This document shows, piece by piece, positions 35,001-39,364 of a stretch of DNA of 39,364 nt. Made by a program: the position numbers and the translations under genes. How positions within the stretch are numbered: the stretch's first letter is position 1; each line of letters opens with the position of its first letter. Origin of the DNA: Plakobranchus ocellatus (taxonomy: Eukaryota > Mollusca > Gastropoda > Plakobranchidae); the NCBI GenBank assembly GCA_019648995.1, contig BLXT01005617.1, forward strand, positions 4,563,152 through 4,602,515, written 5' to 3'. The notes under the pieces were generated by a model. That model saw only the letters and a program-made list of their open reading frames with translations. It was not told the DNA's origin and ran no database searches.

Positions 35001-37949
35001 ATAGAAGACATTTGTTTCGTGGCATGGTTAATAAAGTGACTTGTTGTTGGAGCTGAGGGTGTATGTAAATAGCAAAATAAATCCTACACAAGGTGGTTTG
35101 TCTCAACTGATTTTGTACTCTTTGTAAATGTATCAAGGAGATTTGCTGATCTGTGCTCCGGAGGACTTGTTTGCAACACAAAACTTGTGAGCTCTGGGGT
35201 GGTCTGTAAAATTAATGTCTTTATTGTGAAAGACATTTTTGTCCTCTCATATCGCAAACCTCTTGCCTTGTGTTCTATTTTGGCTATCGTAGAAAGGAAA
35301 ACATATCTTCTTGTTCACCATATAAGCGCATACCAAATCTGTGTGCCCTCATCCAGTTGCACAATGTCTTTACACAGCATTACATATCTCCAAACGATTT
35401 AAGCACCTTCTAGCAACAGTCTGCATAATTTCTGTAATCTATCAATATGGTTCTTGTGTATATATTTTATGATGCCTGGTCAACAACAAAAATCAAAGGA
35501 AACACATAAGCTACCAATGGTAGATAAATGCCAAGCTTATTGGTCAGGGAAAGATTTACATTATATACTTTAATTAAGGCATATAATGTGCTATTTTTTT
35601 TTCCCTGTGCCTTTCCTATTCTTTGATCAACCCAGAATGATGAGTATTAGTTTTCTCAACTTTTGGAATTTCTCTTAATTTTCGATAATTCAATTTTATT
35701 ATTATTCCTTTAATTTGAACATGAATATCTGTCCTATCTTTTGCAAATGACTTAAGACCCATGAAAGTGGCCATCATTTCTAGAAACAATCATCACCTCA
35801 CAGGTAAGCCTCGATTGTTTCAACAATTTTACCTCACTGACGCCAGTCACTCCCTGTTAACATGAGAGATGCGCGCGGGCTTTCCATTCACTTTTGTGCG
35901 TCACGCTATTCCGTTCACACGTGTTTTTTGCTGCTGCTTTACCATACTGGATTATTTTCTTTTTTTTCTTCTATAGGTGTAAACTAACTTTTTAAGTAGT
36001 GTTTTATTGTTTCCTGTTTCCGGATTACCCTCGACAGACGGGTGAAGTATTAACGCCGTTTTTGCTTTATTACATTGTTTTATTGTCTCTGCTTGTCCTT
36101 ATCGGGCACTGTTACAGCCTCGTACTAACACATCATCATACTATAATTTAATTCCCTGCTGGCCTTTATAGCGATTTACTTATTCGTGAATCTTTAACAG
36201 CCTTCTGGGCAAATAATTCAACAGCCTTTTGGGCAATTTCTTCATAGCCTTCTGGGCAATTAACTACATAGCCTTCAGGGCAAACAACTCAGTAGCCTTC
36301 TAGGCATATCATATAACAACCTTCTAGGCAAATAATATACCAGTGTCTGGGCAATTAATCCTATAGCCTGCTAGGAAAATAATATAACAGCCTTCTGGGC
36401 AAATACTTTAATAGCCTTCTGGGCGCATATTTCTAGAGTCTTCTGGACAAATACTTCGATAGCCTTCTGGCATTTTGGCCTTTCTTGTCAACAACAATTA
36501 TACACTTGTCAATGATGATGGACAGAGATCGCGTTTCTCTCCATGAGGAAGAGATACTCCTTAGTGAAGGTGGGAAAGCGGACGAGAAAGACTCAAAAAA
36601 GGACGAATTAACCACCCTCATTAAACAAAATAATATGATCATGGAAAGTGTCATGAACTTTATGATGAGAAAGAAAAGTTAATAATAAAGGTATGTTAGG
36701 ATTGTTTCATTGGCACATTTTGTAAGGTATCCTAACAAATACTTTACCCTCTACTCTGAAGAAATATGCTATTTATTTATCTATAAATTGACTCAGAGAT
36801 ATTTTCACAAGCAACTTTAATTGGAGCATTTGAAGTCCATTAGAAGCCGAAGTTTGAAGCAGCATAGCTCTTTCACTTTTTTATATTTTCAATTGCTGTT
36901 TACGGTATTGAAACTGTAATTTTTAATACTTAAATGGATTTCTAATTAGTAAGGTGGAGTAAAATCACAGGCTGCAAACACTGACAATTAGGTATTAATT
37001 AGTGCATTCACTTATTAAAATCACAATCAAGACTTGATAAAAAGGAGTTGATAAAATTGTTACTTCCCAAACCTAAAATAACCCCTTTTCCTCAGACCAG
37101 TTATCTCCCCTTACTTCCAGAGTCATAAATCAGCAGGTGTCAGGGTGAGCAGTACCTGGGTTTCACTTTTTGGGCGCTTATCAAGTGGGAATTATTGCAC
37201 CTTGTCTTGCTAAATGCAACATATAGTGAAAAACTAAAAGTTCAGTTTTTGTTGCCATGCTCCTCTCTTCCCCCCTCCCCCATTCATTATTTCCACCTTG
37301 TGTGTCCATGCTTTGCTATACCCTATCATTATAATATAATACTGCATGTAATACATTTATCAATGTATTACTTGTGAGCCGACAGCACACCTTGTGACAA
37401 ATTTCAACTAGATTTATCCACAAACATGTAGAAAAGCATTTCACAGTGGGCTTGTCCACATTTGTGGTTTACTGAACCCGATGATGGGTCTGAGATTAGT
37501 TTCTTAGATACAAGATATTTAAGAGAGCCAATGAAGGAAAAAAAAAAACGGAAATTTTTCCCTGTTTGTTGAACGCATGGTATTCGTTGGATTCGAGGTG
37601 CATTGCTTTAAATAAAAATTAAATGACTAAAGAACTGACAAAGGAAGTAATTGCTATTCAAACATAATGGGTTGTGGACAAAAAACACATTTGAAAAATT
37701 GAAATTACGAATAGCAAAACTTTTATCTACCCTTTTCCAAGGTTCTGTTGAATGCATATCTTATATGAAAATTAAGTTTGAACATTAAAGACATTTCAAA
37801 GGTTTATCAATCGCAGATTATATTTTTAAAAAATACAATGAAACCTAATTAAATTATTTTCTTTAAAATAAATTTAAAAAGCACACACTCAAAAAAAAAA
37901 TTGAAACTTACCCACTGAGTCCAACTATAACATAGTTTCGGAAAGCCAT
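27422..37949 (-). CDS. NMRK1: Nicotinamide riboside kinase, 7 coding exons, 183 aa
   Basis: The minus-strand coding exons, in order of transcription, are 37949-37912, 33822-33732, 32007-31953, 30552-30432, 28760-28689, 27905-27802 and 27492-27422. They sum to 552 nt including the stop, and phases agree at all six junctions. The enzyme phosphorylates nicotinamide riboside to NMN with ATP in the NAD salvage pathway. Visible features: first beta strand and Walker A (VIVGLSGTTNSGKST, residues 7-21), the SICQD acid (D39, equivalent of the catalytic Asp in human NRK1), the LIIEGFLIFN strand (91-100), the basic lid-like CAERRSKRIY (121-130), then PPDYPGYF and VWPMYLK (132-149). Human NMRK1 is 199 aa, so length is normal, with a slightly shorter middle and C-terminus. 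Residues 60-61 are Trp-Glu where human NRK1 has Tyr-Asp. I cannot tell NMRK1 from NMRK2; an invertebrate single copy may precede that split. Confidence 0.95.
27802..27905 (-). CDS. NMRK1: Kinase coding exon 6
   Basis: Acceptor GTTATGGGGGGCAG, which has a poor pyrimidine tract, and donor G before GTGAGT. It encodes SKRIYNPPDYPGYFESKVWP, then MYLKNLDDIQDQTDI, residues 126-160. The PPDxPGYF...VWPMYLK block is the clearest family signature. The exon is 104 bp. Confidence 0.95.
28689..28760 (-). CDS. NMRK1: Kinase coding exon 5
   Basis: Acceptor TTTTTTTACAG, donor AG before GTGAGT. It encodes PLTSFFDKKFFIKIDRDTCA plus ERR, residues 103-125, matching the human strand that precedes the basic lid. 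The exon is 72 bp. Confidence 0.94.
29021..29085. repeat. (AT)n microsatellite in kinase intron 4
   Basis: About 65 bp of uninterrupted AT dinucleotides, the longest simple repeat in the window. It lies in the intron 28761-30431. Nothing else is recognised in that intron. Confidence 0.95.
30432..30552 (-). CDS. NMRK1: Kinase coding exon 4
   Basis: Acceptor TTTTTTGCTGTAG, donor AG before GTAACT. It encodes ELQAMDMDQMMKDVNSWVQK, then the Walker-B-like strand YLIIEGFLIFNHR (residues 90-102), close to human LIIEGFLLFN. The exon is 121 bp. Confidence 0.95.
31528..31550. repeat. (AAC)n microsatellite in kinase intron 3
   Basis: Roughly seven perfect AAC units lie in the intron 30553-31952. The remainder of that intron shows no coding signal. 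Confidence 0.9.
31953..32007 (-). CDS. NMRK1: Kinase coding exon 3
   Basis: A 55-bp exon between TTGTTTCATCAG and the donor GTAAAC. It encodes EPDDPRVRIDEDGKQNWE, residues 44-61. In human NRK1 this segment ends with the Tyr-Asp pair that touches the nucleoside; here it ends Trp-Glu. Too short for ordinary ORF scans, but the phases fit exons 2 and 4 exactly. Confidence 0.9.
33732..33822 (-). CDS. NMRK1: Kinase coding exon 2 (Walker A lysine, catalytic Asp)
   Basis: Acceptor TATTTCACAG, donor TAC before GTGAGA. It encodes TTNSGKSTLASMLCKSLP, then ASSICQDHYFY, covering residues 14-43 with K19 of the P-loop and D39. The exon is 91 bp, phase 1 in and 0 out. Confidence 0.95.
33823..35849. other. 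Kinase intron 1, 3' part: no gene seen
   Basis: Some ORFs of 65-114 codons exist on both strands (for example minus 34837-35181), but their composition looks like non-coding sequence and none resembles a known family. The intron as a whole is 33823-37911. Confidence 0.45.
35850..36690 (+). mobile_element. Possible degraded retroelement leader and start of an ORF
   Basis: From about 35850 the sequence becomes richer in GC and CpG (GCGCGCGGGC, GCGTCACGC, CGACAGACGGG), unlike the neighbouring intron. It runs into the 24-bp minisatellite and then, after 20 bases, into an ORF (ATG at 36512, stop at 36680-36682). The ORF encodes acidic sequence (MMDRDRVSLHEEEILLSE, KADEKDSKKDE) and then a Met-rich helix. 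This architecture, a repeat-bearing leader followed by an acidic, gag-like N-terminus, resembles DIRS or LTR element fragments. I recognise no conserved domain, so the assignment is inference. It may instead be chance. Confidence 0.3.
36199..36478. repeat. 24-bp minisatellite, 12 copies
   Basis: Units begin near 36199, 36223, 36246, 36270, 36294, 36318, 36342, 36365, 36389, 36413, 36437 and 36461. The period is 24 bp, with two 23-bp units. The consensus core is AGCCTTCTGGGCAAATA followed by a variable ATTCAAT-like tail. The core has the dyad GCC-N5-GGC. Several units carry substitutions (GTGTCTGGGC, GTCTTCTGGAC), so the array is old. It lies in kinase intron 1. Confidence 0.93.
36691..37911. 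other. Kinase intron 1, 5' part: no gene seen
   Basis: AT-rich with scattered pyrimidine runs (CTCCTCTCTTCCCCCCTCCCC near 37260). I saw no coding exon or transposon end. Confidence 0.45.
37912..37949 (-). CDS. NMRK1: Kinase coding exon 1 (start codon)
   Basis: Only 38 coding bases: MAFRNYVIVGLS plus GG, then the strong donor GTAAGT. The split codon becomes Gly13 of the Walker A loop when joined to the next exon 4.1 kb away. The choice is firm because it supplies exactly the missing first beta strand and loop. A possible upstream acceptor (ACTTTTACAG, exon edge 38052) suggests a 5' UTR intron, with a 2-codon upstream ORF (ATG CTG TAG) soon after it. Confidence 0.92.
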
Positions 37950-38139
37950 GAGTTAAAATGGCACTGTCCTTCAGATTATTTCTCACAAAGAAACTTTTTT
38001 AAAGACTTAGTTGATGGTGATACTAATGTTCTTTTTCACACTACAGCATACCCTGTAAAAGTTGTAAAATCAACAGTATTTTTGGAAGAGGTTGGTCTGT
38101 CAGACAAAGAAAACCCACCATTCATTAAAAAAGAAAAAG

Positions 38140-38426
38140 CTAATTTTTCAAGCCTGTCATTGGGCAGCAACCATCTTCTTTTTCATCCTCACTAAAGGAA
38201 TTTTTTTCAAATAAACCATCAGCTTGAGAATTGTTATTGTTAAAGGCAAACGCAACTGAGTTGTCACTTTGATTAAGCCGTTCTAGAAAAGACCCTAGCA
38301 ATTTTTTGTTGACATGATCCGTTTGGGTAAGCTTTTCCTCTGGCTTTTTTTCTTCCGAAACACAATTCAAATTTTGGCTTCTTAGTTCCTCTGACACTTT
38401 TTCGATGTCTTTGCCATCCATCACAT
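38140..38426 (-). CDS. Probable last coding exon of an unidentified upstream gene
   Basis: A minus-strand open frame of 95 codons directly follows a good acceptor (GGTTTTCTTTTCATTTTACCAG) with two bases of a split codon. It reads VMDGKDIEKVSEELRSQNLN, is acidic and Lys/Asn/Ser-rich (KKPEEK; FNNNNSQ; SEDEKEDG) and ends CCPMTGLKN with TAG. Codon composition is less T-rich than the surrounding non-coding DNA. I do not recognise the protein; it looks like a disordered C-terminal tail. Only about 190 bp separate its stop from the kinase ATG, with no AATAAA in between on this strand. Alternatives: an upstream coding exon of a longer kinase transcript, or a chance ORF. No partner exon was found with confidence in 38427-39364. 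Confidence 0.45.
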
Positions 38427-39364
38427 CTGGTAAAATGAAAAGAAAACCTGGGGATAAATACCAATGGTGAGTATAACTTTAAAGTAAAAACAGAAAGAAA
38501 GAAAAAGAAAAATTGGAAAGAATCCTGATTATGCACATAATGTAACATTAATGACAAAACAAAGGCAATTTTAATCAAGCATGGACAATATCAAAACTCA
38601 CCAAATGTTAAATATACTAACAAAAATTTATTGTTCAAAAGCAAAGATATCTTGAAAACTTTTGGAAAAAGCAGTCAATACTTTTGGATTATAATGGTGG
38701 CTGAGCTTTTGTTGATCAGTCCCAATTCATATTAAAACTGAAAGTATTGAGTGATACTTTTTTTTTTCTTTAAAGTTCAAAAATATTTTTGGTTTTGAAC
38801 AAAATTCTTTTGGGAAAATGCCCAATATTAACTTTTTTTTTTTAAATAATGTTTTCTTAGCAGCAAGCTGATTAACCCACTCATTAACCCACAGTTTGAG
38901 CCACTAAACTACATTGGCTCAGTGCTCCACTCACTCAGTTTTGCTATCTCTTGGGTGTATTAGATCTACATTATCTCAGAACCAGCAGCATTTAGAGACC
39001 AGAGGCTTTAAAGTTACAAAGCCAAATAATACCTCTGGGCTAGTCATGGTATGATATATAGATACTTGAATTAAGCTTGGCATTGCACATGTATGAATTA
39101 CACAATGTCCAGAGCATTGCTCCACGCCTCCCATTGCATTGCACCTATGCAAACTACTAGTCAACAATGGCTCAACTCATCCAACCCCTACCATTGCAAT
39201 TTTGAGCTACTTTGCTTGCACTTCTTCCAGCCCTCATACAATGGCTTCAGTCTGGCCCTCATTTCATCATCGTTCTCACTATCTTGCTATATCTTAACTT
39301 TAATCCATTCCGGTGTGTGACCATAATACAGTCTGCTCTGACAATTTTCTCCACCCAATTTTTC
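38427..39364. other. Right flank, no gene assigned
   Basis: A consensus minus-strand donor (TTTG before GTGAGT, near 38603) lies upstream of the unidentified exon and could end its preceding exon, but I cannot define an acceptor with meaningful coding sequence. Otherwise nothing is recognised. Confidence 0.35.

Noticed and set aside
34837-35181. 114-codon minus-strand ORF within kinase intron 1
   Set aside because: No family resemblance, no supporting splice sites or start context, and Leu/Thr/Gln-rich composition expected from translating AT-rich non-coding DNA.
36199-36478. CRISPR-like array reading of the 24-bp repeats
   Set aside because: The units are head-to-tail without unique spacers and lie in an animal intron, so it is a minisatellite.
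3489-37949. Functional link between the ANKLE1-like gene and the riboside kinase
   Set aside because: The genes are convergent and 10 kb apart, with unrelated pathways and no shared regulatory sequence visible.
1-39364. tRNA, rRNA or snRNA genes
   Set aside because: I found no cloverleaf-like A/B box pairs or conserved rRNA/snRNA words on either strand; a covariance-model scan would be needed to exclude diverged ones.

Overview
This window is AT-rich, intron-rich animal nuclear DNA. Exons are short and separated by 0.2 to 4 kb introns with GT...AG ends and T-rich acceptor tracts. It carries (AT)n microsatellites, a mariner relic and a pogo/Tigger-like MITE. Together these suggest an invertebrate, and the general sequence texture looks like a mollusc, possibly a gastropod. 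That placement is inference; nothing here fixes the species. There is one 35-N assembly gap at 16397-16431.

Two protein genes can be built exon by exon with every splice phase agreeing. (1) Plus strand, 3489-17198: an ANKLE1/LEM-3 orthologue in nine coding exons, predicted 1042 aa. It has N-terminal ankyrin repeats, a very long disordered linker mostly encoded by one 2.1 kb exon, a LEM domain and a C-terminal GIY-YIG nuclease with its catalytic residues intact. (2) Minus strand, 27422-37949: a nicotinamide riboside kinase (NMRK/NRK family) in seven coding exons, predicted 183 aa. It has an intact Walker A and the catalytic Asp, but a Trp-Glu pair where human NRK1 has Tyr-Asp at the nucleoside site. 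The two genes converge and are separated by about 10 kb. Just upstream of the kinase, also on the minus strand, is what looks like the last coding exon (38140-38426) of a further, unidentified gene.

The 10 kb between the converging genes (17199-27421) holds no recognisable gene. It contains a 410-bp MITE (19054-19463), a perfect 2 x 31 bp duplication (22444-22505), a 5'-truncated and mutated mariner 3' half (about 22587-23007), and a degenerate inverted repeat with a perfect 21-bp palindrome (24825-25079). Kinase intron 1 (33823-37911) holds a 12-copy, 24-bp minisatellite (36199-36478), followed directly by a small acidic ORF that may be the start of a degraded retroelement.

The two genes belong to unrelated pathways (chromosome-bridge and branched-DNA cleavage; NAD salvage), and their adjacency does not suggest a joint system. 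I found no convincing undescribed system. The points most worth a second look are the Cys/His-rich and CDK-site-rich ANKLE1 linker, the kinase active-site substitution, and the minisatellite/ORF block in kinase intron 1.
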